From a virus: a stretch of DNA of 40,365 bases. Positions 16,525-22,972 of this stretch are shown here, one piece after another. Below the pieces are notes generated by a model, which saw nothing but the letters and a program-made list of their open reading frames with translations, made no database searches and was not told the DNA's origin. Location of the stretch: the IMG/VR virus record IMGVR_UViG_3300037193_002910, positions 1 to 40,365 of that record; one strand, written 5' to 3'. Position 1 is the stretch's first letter, and each line of letters begins with the position of its first letter. Position numbers and translations under genes: made by a program.

Positions 16525-16996
16525 ACTCAAAGCGGTCCGCCAGGACGTCGGCCGCCTCGCCACGAGCGTCGCCACCCTCGGCTCCGACGAACGGATGCAG
16601 CGGGCCATCGAGTCCGTCGTCGAGGAAGAGCAACGCCACCGGCAGCGGATCCTGCTGACCATCGTGGTCGGTCTGCTCGTCGTCGGTGCGCTCACCGCCG
16701 TCGGTATCACCTTCTCCGGCTCGGCCAAGGACGCCGCCGAGAAAGCCGAGGCTGCGGCTGTTGATTCGGCCCGGGTGGCCAGCTATGTCGAGAACTGCCT
16801 CGTCCGTCCCGACCGGGCCACGCCTGGGGAATGCGGAAACACGGCAGCGACCGGGCAGCAGTCGGCCGCCGTCCTGGCCATCTTCTGCTATCTCCGGATC
16901 GATCCGGGGCAGCGAACCGATCAGAACGCCGCGGAATGTTTCCGCCAGGCGATCGAACAAGCCAAGGCCTCAGCGGCCACGACGACGACACGATGA
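16460..16996 (+). CDS. One-TM membrane protein (lysis region)
   Basis: The 178-residue protein has an ATG preceded by GGAGG. The N-terminal charged region has coiled-coil character (ELKAVRQDVGRLATSVATL...), followed by one strong membrane helix near residues 64-85 (ILLTIVVGLLVVGALTAVGITF). The outer or periplasmic part has three Cys (ENC, GEC, IFC) and a fourth in AAEC, which could form disulfides. Spanin-like, holin-accessory or signal-anchor roles are possible; none can be chosen from sequence. Confidence 0.6.
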   Translation: MPEPWDGEERRRGPTPANLQSELKAVRQDVGRLATSVATLGSDERMQRAIESVVEEEQRHRQRILLTIVVGLLVVGALTAVGITFSGSAKDAAEKAEAAAVDSARVASYVENCLVRPDRATPGECGNTAATGQQSAAVLAIFCYLRIDPGQRTDQNAAECFRQAIEQAKASAATTTTR

Positions 16997-17006
16997 CGGA
17001 GGATCG

Positions 17007-17216
17007 ATGAACCTGAAACGGCTGTGGGCCACCGAACCGGCCAGGATCATCGCGTTGGTGTTGACCGTGATGAACGCCGTAGTCGTACCGGAGGCGTGGG
17101 CCAAGGTCGTGGTGGCCGTCCTGACCCTGCTGGCCGGCGAGGGGATCCGCTCCCAGGTGTACGCGCCGGCGACTGTCGATGAGCTCACCGCCCCGCCTGG
17201 AACCGGCGGATCTTAA
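17007..17216 (+). CDS. Two-TM holin candidate
   Basis: The 69-residue protein has an ATG preceded by GGAGGATCG. Two hydrophobic segments are visible, RIIALVLTVMNAVVV (about 12-26) and AWAKVVVAVLTLLAGEGI (about 30-47), followed by a short polar tail. This matches the small class II holin layout and the usual place at the end of a lysis cassette. It ends 10 bases before the stop of a leftward gene, so transcription converges here. Confidence 0.6.
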   Translation: MNLKRLWATEPARIIALVLTVMNAVVVPEAWAKVVVAVLTLLAGEGIRSQVYAPATVDELTAPPGTGGS

Positions 17217-17226
17217 GCGGCGGGGG

Positions 17227-17592
17227 TCAGTCCGGATACCACCGGTCGCACTCGGTGGCCTTGAATCCGTCGAGGAGGCATTTCGCGTAGGACTCGGCCG
17301 GCGTCGGGACCGACATCGTGTTATCGGCTGCCGACTTGCTGAGGATGCCCAACCCGAAGGCGACGGCCGCCAAGGAGGCCACAACCGGGATGACGACCCA
17401 GACGATGCCGAATAAGCGCACCCACCAATGGATGCGGCGGATGTAGTCGTAGGACTGCTCGGCCGGGGTGAGGGTGGCCCAGAGGGCGTCAGGTGAGGGC
17501 TTCGGGTGATCGGTGGTCTGGGTCACCGGCTCGCCATGAAGGGGATGGCGGCAGGCGCCGCATGCTCTGAGTTGGGGGCGGGCGCCCCTCAT
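17227..17592 (-). CDS. Small membrane protein at the lysogeny-module edge
   Basis: The 121-residue protein opens with a Cys-containing segment (RACGACRHPLHGEP). A polar region follows, then one long hydrophobic stretch (RLFGIVWVVIPVVASLAAVAFGLGIL, about residues 62-87). The C-terminus AESYAKCLLDGFKATECDRWYPD has two Cys that may pair. The ATG at 17592 is chosen because it overlaps the stop of an upstream micro-ORF that has a good ribosome site; an in-frame GTG at 17526 is the alternative. It is read leftward with the integrase block, so expression in the lysogen is plausible. Function is unknown. Confidence 0.55.
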   Translation of the reverse strand: MRGARPQLRACGACRHPLHGEPVTQTTDHPKPSPDALWATLTPAEQSYDYIRRIHWWVRLFGIVWVVIPVVASLAAVAFGLGILSKSAADNTMSVPTPAESYAKCLLDGFKATECDRWYPD

Positions 17593-17657
17593 GCGAAGTA
17601 GGGGGCGAGTGCCAGGGCCAGGAGGCGGCGGATGTGGATACGATCAATGATGCTCAC
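17589..17657 (-). CDS. 22-residue leader micro-ORF
   Basis: GTG at 17657 is preceded on the minus strand by AGGAG about 7 bases away. The frame encodes a 22-residue basic then hydrophobic peptide (MSIIDRIHIRRLLALALAP...). Its stop overlaps the ATG of the membrane-protein gene (ATGA). The downstream gene lacks its own ribosome site, which supports translational coupling. Confidence 0.4.
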   Translation of the reverse strand: MSIIDRIHIRRLLALALAPYFA

Positions 17658-17677
17658 AGTTCACTCCTGTGGGTCGT

Positions 17678-17708
17678 GCCCCCGGTCGGTTGCAGCCGGT
17701 GCGGGGGC
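17678..17708 (-). terminator. GC-rich hairpin after the MmpS-like gene
   Basis: Arms GCCCCCG (17678-17684) and CGGGGGC (17702-17708) pair perfectly, with a smaller CGG/CCG pairing in the loop. The hairpin lies 20 bases beyond the stop of the leftward MmpS-like gene. There is no U-tract, which is common for terminators in GC-rich actinobacteria. It could instead limit read-through into the micro-ORF. Confidence 0.4.
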
Positions 17709-17727
17709 GTTTCTGCGGGAGGGGCGG

Positions 17728-18375
17728 CTAGAGCCGACCTGAGCAGGTCGCGATGGTGAACCCGCCATATGAGGTATTGGTCTCTACGACGACACCGTCG
17801 ACTTCGATGATGCAGGTGACCGACCCGGATCGTTTGCTGTTCTGGGCGGAGATGTAGAGGAAGGCACCGCGGCGCATCCCATTGAGGACGATGCCGTGGC
17901 CGCCATCGCTTTGGCGGGTCAGCGGCACATCGATGTCGCTCTGCTGGCTGGTGTCGCCGTTGGCGTTCTCGTAGGTGATGCTGGCCTGCGTGGTGGTCCC
18001 CTCGACCTTGTAGGTCACGGTGTGACCCCGGGACGAGGATCCCGTCCCGGGGCTGGACGGCCTCGAATCGTCGGAGGTGTCACTCGCTGCCGTTGTGATG
18101 GCCGCTCCGACGAGAAACAGACCGATGATCCCGGCCAGCCATCCGATCTTCGACGGCTTCTTCGGGACCGCTGCAGCCCCGTGGACGTGGTCCAGGTTCT
18201 GGTCGGCGAGATCTGTGCGGCCGTCGACCCCGTGTGCATACCGGTGCGCCTGGATCATCTCGATGCTCGGCGGTTGTGGGCTCCAGCCGTGGTGGGTGAC
18301 GAGGTGGGCGAGGGCGCTGTCCGGATCGTTGGGCATCGGACTGGCTGTCGGCCACGATGACTTATCGTTCTTCAT
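17728..18375 (-). CDS. MmpS-like membrane-anchored protein
   Basis: The 215-residue protein has a polar cytoplasmic N-terminus and one membrane helix (WLAGIIGLFLVGAAITTAA, about residues 78-96). A Ser/Gly-rich linker leads to an MmpS-type beta domain (about 118-215). Diagnostic features are VTYKVEGTTTQASITYENANG, QSDIDVPLTR, FLYISAQN, SGSVTCIIEVDGVVVETNTS and the final ATCSG. The paired Cys in VTC and ATC match the family disulfide. MmpS proteins partner RND transporters or act as envelope proteins in actinobacteria. The ATG has a strong ribosome site (AAGGAGGAG). The place beside the integrase suggests a lysogenic-conversion gene; the function in the prophage is unknown. Confidence 0.75.
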   Translation of the reverse strand: MKNDKSSWPTASPMPNDPDSALAHLVTHHGWSPQPPSIEMIQAHRYAHGVDGRTDLADQNLDHVHGAAAVPKKPSKIGWLAGIIGLFLVGAAITTAASDTSDDSRPSSPGTGSSSRGHTVTYKVEGTTTQASITYENANGDTSQQSDIDVPLTRQSDGGHGIVLNGMRRGAFLYISAQNSKRSGSVTCIIEVDGVVVETNTSYGGFTIATCSGRL

Positions 18376-18404
18376 GTCGCTCCTCCTTGGTAAGGGGCGG
18401 CCGG

Positions 18405-18435
18405 GCCCCGGGGGTGTTGACGCACCTGCCGGGGC
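18405..18435. other. Hairpin between integrase and MmpS-like gene
   Basis: Arms GCCCCGG (18405-18411) and CCGGGGC (18429-18435) pair perfectly; inside them GGTG and CACC pair around a TTGACG loop. The site lies downstream of the leftward integrase and 30 bases upstream of the MmpS-like start. It may be a partial terminator for integrase transcription or an operator. No U-tract is present. Confidence 0.4.
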
Positions 18436-18492
18436 GTTCTCTTGTGTTATCGGCCGGGTTGGCCGTTTCTTGACGTTGGGATAATTGGCAGT

Positions 18493-19632
18493 TCAGCCGA
18501 AGTCGAGCGCTTCGGCCGCCGCCGGCAGCTTGGTGCGCTGCTTCAGGTACCGCTCGGTGGTGGCCAGCTGGGCGTGACCGAGGGCCGCCTGGATGTCCCG
18601 CATGTCGGTGCCGGGGGTGTCCTCGAGCATCCCGGCGAACGAGCGGCGCAGGTCGTGGGGCCGGAGGTGATCGATCCCGGCCGCTTCGGCCCGCACCGCG
18701 ATCCGCTGGCGCACGGTGACCGCGGCGGTCACCCCCCGGTTCCAGATGACGACGAGCTCCCGCCGCTGCCCGTTCCCGGCCGGGCGCACACCGTGGGGCC
18801 AGAGGGTGCCGGCCAGGGTGATCCGGATCTGCTTCCCGCAGGCCGGGCACTGCGCCCGCCGGTCGGCCGGCCGTTGCTTGCCGGGCCGGGTGGCGAAGGT
18901 GTTGCGGCACGGCTCGAGGCCGGTGACCGGCGGGCCGACGATCAGGGAGCGGGTCTGGGGGATGATCCGCAGATCGGCGATGTCCTGGCCGACGGCGGTG
19001 ACGAAGCGGGCCCGCCACTCGAACAGCATCTTGCGGGCCGCCGGGTTGAGCGGCACCTGGGCCGGCTTGCCGCCCTTGCGGACGACGTGGAGGACCCCGT
19101 GGCGGCCGGAGGAGAAGTCGACGTCGCGCCACCGGACCCGGATCAGCTCCGAGAGCCGGAGCCCGGTGTAGAGGTAGAGGGCGATCATCATGGCGTCGCG
19201 CACGTCGATGGCCGACGTCCCGTCGCCCCGGGTGGTGGTGATCAGCAGCCGGGCCCGCTCGGCCGACAGCCACGTCTTGCGGTTGACGTCGCGGGGGGCG
19301 CGCCGGGTCTTGCGGGCCAGGGCCCGGAGGCGGGCGGCGGGGTTGGCGGTGACCTCGACGTCGATCTCGGGGTCCATGGCCCAGTCGAAGACCTGCCAGA
19401 CGATCCCCAGCAGGTGGGCCCGGGTCCGGTCGGCCCGGGGCCGGCCGCTGTAGCCGACCTCGGTGTAGTCGCGCACGTCGTCGGGGGTGATCTCGGCGAA
19501 GCGCTTCTCACCGACCCGGGCCTGGAACCGGCGCAGGACCTTCAGGTAGTCGTCGCGGGTCAGTCCCTTGATGCCGACGTCGTCGACCCACCGCTCGGCG
19601 ATGGTGGGGTAGAGCTTGGGGCCACGGAGCAC
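18493..19632 (-). CDS. int: Tyrosine integrase with cysteine-rich insert
   Basis: The protein is about 379 residues. It has an N-terminal core-binding domain (about 1-115) and a catalytic domain with TGLRLSEL (Arg near 157), a KGGK beta-hairpin lysine, HDLRRSF (about 326-332), LGHAQLATTERYLK with the second His near 350 and the Tyr nucleophile near 359. Between the first Arg and the H-x-x-R lies an insert with Cys241, Cys262, Cys265 and a nearby His, a likely zinc site that most phage integrases lack. The GTG at 19632 has GAGGAG 9 bases upstream; the GTG at 19641 is too close to that site. It should integrate and, with a helper, excise the prophage. Confidence 0.9.
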   Translation of the reverse strand: MLRGPKLYPTIAERWVDDVGIKGLTRDDYLKVLRRFQARVGEKRFAEITPDDVRDYTEVGYSGRPRADRTRAHLLGIVWQVFDWAMDPEIDVEVTANPAARLRALARKTRRAPRDVNRKTWLSAERARLLITTTRGDGTSAIDVRDAMMIALYLYTGLRLSELIRVRWRDVDFSSGRHGVLHVVRKGGKPAQVPLNPAARKMLFEWRARFVTAVGQDIADLRIIPQTRSLIVGPPVTGLEPCRNTFATRPGKQRPADRRAQCPACGKQIRITLAGTLWPHGVRPAGNGQRRELVVIWNRGVTAAVTVRQRIAVRAEAAGIDHLRPHDLRRSFAGMLEDTPGTDMRDIQAALGHAQLATTERYLKQRTKLPAAAEALDFG

Positions 19633-19641
19633 GACGGCCAC

Positions 19642-19958
19642 CTCCTCGCGGGACGTGCCTCCGTGACCCCATTCTTAGGCGCACCTGAAAAAAGGGACAC
19701 ACGAGGGCTACGTTTCCGCAGCAAAATCCAGGGCGGCACTGTTGATGCAGTAAGGCGGAACGCCGAACTGACCAGCGCCTTCGGTCAAGTGGAAGAGTGA
19801 CACAAGGTGCCGCCGAGAACAAGATCGGGGGGCTGACCAGCACCGGGACCAAACGGGCAGATGCACAGGCCATCCATACCATGTCGTAACGATGTTCCGT
19901 GAGACAAAGCGTCAGTGCCCTATCCCGGCGGCCTTCGCCGGGCGGGTTGGCCCGGCAG
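19642..19958. other. Intergenic region upstream of int; attP candidate
   Basis: No gene is supported in these 317 bases. A direct repeat CTGACCAGC(G/A)CC occurs at 19768-19779 and 19833-19844, and could be integrase arm-type sites. An A-run followed by GGGACACAC lies near 19688-19701. The base composition is less GC-rich than in the genes. This is the natural place for the integrase promoter and possibly attP, but no tRNA-like core sequence was recognised. Confidence 0.4.
19924..19942 (-). terminator. Hairpin after the small HTH gene
   Basis: CCCGGCG (19924-19930) and CGCCGGG (19936-19942) form a perfect 7-base-pair stem with a GCCTT loop, 16 bases beyond the stop of the leftward HTH gene. 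There is no U-tract. It would separate HTH transcription from the integrase promoter region. Confidence 0.45.
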
Positions 19959-20180
19959 CTACCGGCCGGACTTCCAGCGCTTGTGGGCCTCGGCGGCCGC
20001 CTTCGCCGACGACTTCCCCGTAGCCTCCGCGATCTGGGGCCAGTTGAGACCGGCGAGGAGGCCGGCCTCGACCAGTTCGCCCTCGGCGTCCCGGAGTCTC
20101 CGGAGGAGGGTCGCCACGGTGTCCATCGCCTGTGAGGTGCCCTGCCGGACCTGTTCGGGGGTCGGGTCTTTCCTCGGCAT
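19959..20180 (-). CDS. Small helix-turn-helix protein
   Basis: The 73-residue basic protein has an N-terminal MPRKDPTPEQVRQGTSQ segment. A helix (VATLLRRLRDAEGELVEAGLL) follows, then an HTH-like unit GLNWPQIAEATGKSSAKAAAEAHKRW. The ATG at 20180 is preferred; the frame extends upstream but the extra residues look non-coding. It lies between the integrase and the control region and is read leftward. Excisionase (recombination directionality factor), Cro-like regulator or small repressor are all possible. Confidence 0.55.
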   Translation of the reverse strand: MPRKDPTPEQVRQGTSQAMDTVATLLRRLRDAEGELVEAGLLAGLNWPQIAEATGKSSAKAAAEAHKRWKSGR

Positions 20181-20324
20181 AGCGGCGGGAAGTGTGAACG
20201 GTTGACCACTGTGTCCGCAACGCGAAGAATCTGTGCGGTTGTGATTCGACCGGACATCTCGGCTGGCTTCGCCGTCTGACGACAGCAGGGGAAAGCGCCC
20301 AGACCCCGCGCTTGTGTCCAAATT

Positions 20325-20351
20325 CACAACCTGTGTTATCCACACGTTGTG
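20325..20351. repeat. Palindrome centred on a DnaA box
   Basis: CACAAC, one base, TGTG, then TTATC, then CACA, one base, GTTGTG gives a 6+4 base inverted repeat. It contains TTATCCACA (20336-20344), an exact DnaA-box consensus. TGTGGATCA at 20361-20369 is a one-mismatch box in the opposite orientation. The site may be an operator, part of an origin, or both. Confidence 0.6.
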
Positions 20352-20549
20352 GGTCAGCATGTGGATCACTTAACCAGTTCAAGACCCAGCTAACCGCGCC
20401 GTTGTTTCTCGAACCAGAATCGTTGGATTCCCTTATCGGACAAGGGTTTCGGCGCGATCCCAAACGTCGGTTCGAAAGAGCTAGAGCATCATCATGTTTC
20501 CTATGCATGCAGCGAGAAGTTCGCTTGCGGGTCATGCGAAACGGGGGCT

Positions 20550-20696
20550 ATGTTCGACCCGTCGAAAGTGTCGGCGAGCTACGACCGGCCGACCAGGGGC
20601 AAGGAGACACGGATGTCCCAGCCGTCCTCCCCGGAGGTCCACGCCGCCTGGCGGTCGGTGCCTCCGGGTTGTGTCCGAATTGTCGCTCCCCCCTAA
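20550..20696 (+). CDS. Possible small ORF in control region
   Basis: This frame gives 48 residues from ATG 20550, or 27 residues from ATG 20613. The inner ATG has a good ribosome site (AAGGAG about 7 bases upstream) and encodes MSQPSSPEVHAAWRSVPPGC... . No family is recognised. It could be a real small gene, a leader peptide for the hairpin region that follows, or chance. Confidence 0.3.
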   Translation: MFDPSKVSASYDRPTRGKETRMSQPSSPEVHAAWRSVPPGCVRIVAPP

Positions 20697-20794
20697 CGAT
20701 GGGGGTCGAGCAGGGGCCGGTGCGGTTCGTCAGGCCCCTCGCCCGAGATGAGCGACGGGGTCCCCTTCACCCTTGCGAGATTGGGGGGACCCCG
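20687..20794 (+). other. Cluster of three hairpins in early leader
   Basis: Three inverted repeats follow each other. The first is CCCCC/GGGGG around the TAA-ATG junction (about 20689-20705). The second is AGGGGCC (20712-20718) with GGCCCCT (20733-20739). The third is CGGGGTCCCC (20756-20765) with GGGGACCCCG (20785-20794), a perfect 10-base stem with a 19-base loop whose arms are also nearly self-complementary. They precede the first early gene by about 90 bases and could be an attenuator, antiterminator target or small RNA. Confidence 0.5.
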
Positions 20795-20848
20795 CCGGTT
20801 CAGCAGCCAACTCACCGTGAGGCGAGTCGACCGCCCCTTGGAGAGTAA
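20699..20848 (+). CDS. Possible 49-residue ORF in control region
   Basis: ATG 20699 lies two bases after the previous small ORF stop and the frame ends at TAA 20848. The product (MGVEQGPVRFVRPLARDERR...) has no recognised domain, and the frame runs through the hairpin cluster, which makes a structural RNA role at least as likely. No clear ribosome site is present. Confidence 0.25.
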   Translation: MGVEQGPVRFVRPLARDERRGPLHPCEIGGTPPVQQPTHREASRPPLGE

Positions 20849-20881
20849 CCCTCACCCGGTTAATCCCAAGGATCGATCGGC

Positions 20882-21724
20882 GTGACCTCCGGTGACATTT
20901 CACCCCGGGGGGAAACAACGGTGGGGGATCCCGATACCACGGCCGACTGGCCGGACGAAGACCCGATTGACTGGGTCCGGCTCTTCATGCTGTCGCCGGC
21001 GACCTGGTTCGCTCTGCTGGAAGAGCTCAGCCGGCGCCAGGAACCGGCTGCTGTCGCCTGGTTCCACGACGCCTGCGAGGAAGCCCTCCGCCGGCTCACC
21101 GACGTCCACCACCAGCTGCCCGTCCTCGGGCTGACCGTCAGCGGCCTGGCCGCTATCTACGAGAAGGCCTGGGCGGCGCAGAACGAGGCCGTCGAACACG
21201 ACGACCGGCCTCTCGGCGAGACCGAGACCAGCCGGGAACGGAACAGCAGCCGCCGCACCGGCTGGCGCGACGATCTCGACGCGGTGCTGGCCCCGGCCAT
21301 GGCCGACGCCGTGATCAACCTCCACCTCCGGGGAGCGACGGACAGCCACATCTCGACGATCCTTCTCATCCCCGCCGACTGGCCGGCCAAGATCGTCGGG
21401 GCCGCCCGGCTCAGCCCCAAAGCCCGGGCCGTCGTCCGGGCCCACCTCGAGGGCGCCTCCCTCGCCGGCATCGCCAAAGCGACCGGAGTACCGGCCACGT
21501 CCGCCCTGCGCATCCTGCGCCAGGTCGGCGAGGTTCCCCACGGCGCCAGGGAACGGGTCGACGCCGCCGCCCGCGCCCGGGCGATCGTCCGGCTCCGGGA
21601 GCGCGAAGGGATGACCTACAAGGAGATCGCCGAGCGTCTCGGCTGCTCCATGGACACGGTCAAGAACGTGCTGCGCCGGAAACGCCGGTCCCGCTACGGC
21701 AAAGGGAAAGGACCGGCGGCATGA
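20882..21724 (+). CDS. HTH DNA-binding protein, first early gene
   Basis: The 280-residue protein has an acidic N-terminal third (IDWVRLFMLSPATWFALLEELSRR) and a long helical middle. Two helix-turn-helix units are visible: GASLAGIAKATGVPATSALRIL (about residues 180-200), and GMTYKEIAERLGCSMDTVKNVL (about 242-263), the latter like sigma region 4 or LuxR-type helices, followed by a basic tail RRKRRSRYGKGKG. It probably regulates the early operon or assists replication initiation. GTG 20882 has AAGGA 12 bases upstream; GTG 20921 with GGGGGGA is an equally good start. Confidence 0.7.
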   Translation: MTSGDISPRGETTVGDPDTTADWPDEDPIDWVRLFMLSPATWFALLEELSRRQEPAAVAWFHDACEEALRRLTDVHHQLPVLGLTVSGLAAIYEKAWAAQNEAVEHDDRPLGETETSRERNSSRRTGWRDDLDAVLAPAMADAVINLHLRGATDSHISTILLIPADWPAKIVGAARLSPKARAVVRAHLEGASLAGIAKATGVPATSALRILRQVGEVPHGARERVDAAARARAIVRLREREGMTYKEIAERLGCSMDTVKNVLRRKRRSRYGKGKGPAA

Positions 21725-21770
21725 GGTCGTGTGTCCAACTTCACCGCCCGCCTAATAGTGGGGGGACGTG

Positions 21771-21956
21771 ATGCGGCTCTCCCTCGTTGCCGGAGCTCCC
21801 CCGGCGAAACCCACGACAGCCCTCATCCGAGAACTCGAGGCAGCCGGAGTCCACATCCCAGGGATCTCAGCGGGACGGTCCGCGTCGGTGCGCCATCTCC
21901 GCCTGCTGCGTCCCGTCCGCACCGACGGGCGAACCCGGAACGAGGTGCCCGAATGA
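21771..21956 (+). CDS. Small hypothetical early protein
   Basis: The 61-residue basic protein is preceded by GGGGGGAC, and a GTG lies directly before the ATG at 21771. The visible pattern PPAKPTTALIRELEAAGVHIPGI...VRHLRLLRP suggests one or two helices. The stop overlaps the next ATG (ATGA). No family is recognised. Confidence 0.5.
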   Translation: MRLSLVAGAPPAKPTTALIRELEAAGVHIPGISAGRSASVRHLRLLRPVRTDGRTRNEVPE

Positions 21957-22186
21957 ACACCGCTCGACTCGGGACGGCGTTGCTGGCCGGTCACGTCCTG
22001 GTCGCCGCCATCAGCTGGACGATGGGCTACATCGCCGGCCGGCTCATGGAGCGCCGCACACGGGATGTCATCGATCTCTCCGAGCGTGTCCAGGGCGACG
22101 TCGCCGAGTTCATCCGTCTGCTCACACCGCCGTCGGCGCCGTACGACTGGCAGCGCGACGGCGACGCCATCGGGGCCCGCCGATGA
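21953..22186 (+). CDS. Small one-TM early protein
   Basis: The 77-residue protein has one membrane helix near residues 5-28 (ARLGTALLAGHVLVAAISWTMGYIAG). A cytoplasmic amphipathic region follows (RRTRDVIDLSERVQGDVAEFIRLL). ATGA overlaps at both ends place it inside the early operon. It could affect the host envelope or anchor a complex; function is unknown. Confidence 0.6.
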   Translation: MNTARLGTALLAGHVLVAAISWTMGYIAGRLMERRTRDVIDLSERVQGDVAEFIRLLTPPSAPYDWQRDGDAIGARR

Positions 22187-22428
22187 CCCGGGCCTGCAAG
22201 GTGTGCGGCCAGCCGGTCGAACGGCGGGGTCCGGCCTACTGCTCGGGGCCGTGCTGGGACAAGGCGGCCGCACGGCGCCGCGGTGTCGCCGCCGGCCGGT
22301 CCCGGGCACGGCGTGCCGCCATCAGCACCGCGGCCAACACCACGATCGACACCGAGGCCGCCGAGATCGTCACCCGCGTCTGGGTCAACGGGCGGCTGCA
22401 GTCCGAAGACCGCGAGCCGGTCGCATGA
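22183..22428 (+). CDS. Small zinc-finger protein
   Basis: The 81-residue basic protein has an N-terminal four-Cys finger CKVCGQPVERRGPAYCSGPC (C-x2-C-x12-C-x3-C). A very basic region follows (ARRRGVAAGRSRARRAA), then an acidic C-terminus. Nucleic-acid binding is likely. It overlaps both neighbours by 4 bases. Confidence 0.6.
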   Translation: MTRACKVCGQPVERRGPAYCSGPCWDKAAARRRGVAAGRSRARRAAISTAANTTIDTEAAEIVTRVWVNGRLQSEDREPVA

Positions 22429-22769
22429 CCGCGTTCCGGGACCTCGGATGGTTTCAGCTGCCCGACGGGCGGCGGAAGCTGCTCACCTGGTGGTCCGACG
22501 GGGCCGTGACACTCAACGGGCCTGGCGGCGTCGAGATCCTCGGCTTCATCACCACCGAAGAGACCGCCCTCCGGGTCTTCGCCGGGTGGGCTGACGAACC
22601 CGGCCGGCCCGTCACCTGGGTACGGGCCCGTATGGCCGCCGCCGCCGCCGAGGGCCTCCTCGCCTGCTCCGACTGCGGCGGCACAGGCCGCACAACGTTC
22701 CACGACCCGTTCCAGCGGGGCGGGCTCATCGACGCCGTCTGCCCGACCTGCGCGGCGGTGAACCGATGA
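22425..22769 (+). CDS. Hypothetical protein with C-terminal zinc ribbon
   Basis: The 114-residue protein has a beta-rich N-terminal half (GWFQLPDGRRKLLTWWSDGAVTLNGPGGVEIL) and a helix (EETALRVFAGWAD). The C-terminal ribbon CSDCGGTGRT...CPTC (C-x2-C and C-x2-C) resembles DnaJ-type or rubredoxin-like knuckles. It is one of several small Cys-rich early proteins here. ATGA overlaps at both ends. Confidence 0.6.
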   Translation: MTAFRDLGWFQLPDGRRKLLTWWSDGAVTLNGPGGVEILGFITTEETALRVFAGWADEPGRPVTWVRARMAAAAAEGLLACSDCGGTGRTTFHDPFQRGGLIDAVCPTCAAVNR

Positions 22770-22972
22770 TCCCCGCCGGCCTCGCCGCCACCTCGGTGGC
22801 CTTCAAGGCGTGGAAAGCGGCCGCCGTCCCGAACCTCGACGCCCTCGGCGACGAGGAACTCAACGACGTCTACAACGCGCTCGCCGCGCTCCTGCGGGAC
22901 ATGGACGACACCCACGCCCAAGTCCGCCAGCTCGTCGTCCGCCGCGTTATGGCCAGGAAACGCCAGCCGTGA
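22766..22972 (+). CDS. Small helical hypothetical protein
   Basis: The 68-residue protein is nearly all helical (LAATSVAFKAWKAAAV...LDALGDEELNDVYNALAALLRDMDDTHAQVRQLVVRR) with a basic C-terminus. The ATG overlaps the upstream stop, and its own stop overlaps the next ATG (TGATG). No family is recognised. Confidence 0.55.
   Translation: MIPAGLAATSVAFKAWKAAAVPNLDALGDEELNDVYNALAALLRDMDDTHAQVRQLVVRRVMARKRQP

Larger units (their letters stand above)
20181..20881. other. Control region between leftward lysogeny and rightward early genes
   Basis: About 700 bases lie between divergent transcription units with no well supported gene. The first 380 bases are clearly less GC-rich than the rest of the genome. 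They contain a palindrome over a perfect DnaA box (20325-20351), a second near-match at 20361-20369, and an inverted pair TCGAACC (near 20409) / GGTTCGA (near 20470). A weak rightward promoter-like pair is TTGACC (20202-20207) and AAGAAT (20225-20230), 17 bases apart. The last 200 bases hold two doubtful small ORFs and three hairpins. Operators and early promoters are expected here. Confidence 0.6.

Noticed and set aside
18442-19800. Rightward 452-codon open frame over the integrase
   Set aside because: Antisense to a protein with a full tyrosine recombinase catalytic set; long antisense frames are expected in GC-rich DNA.
20400-20480. GGTTCGAA / TCGAACC motifs suggesting a tRNA or attP core
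   Set aside because: The T-loop-like words do not sit in a foldable T-arm, and no acceptor or anticodon stems can be drawn.
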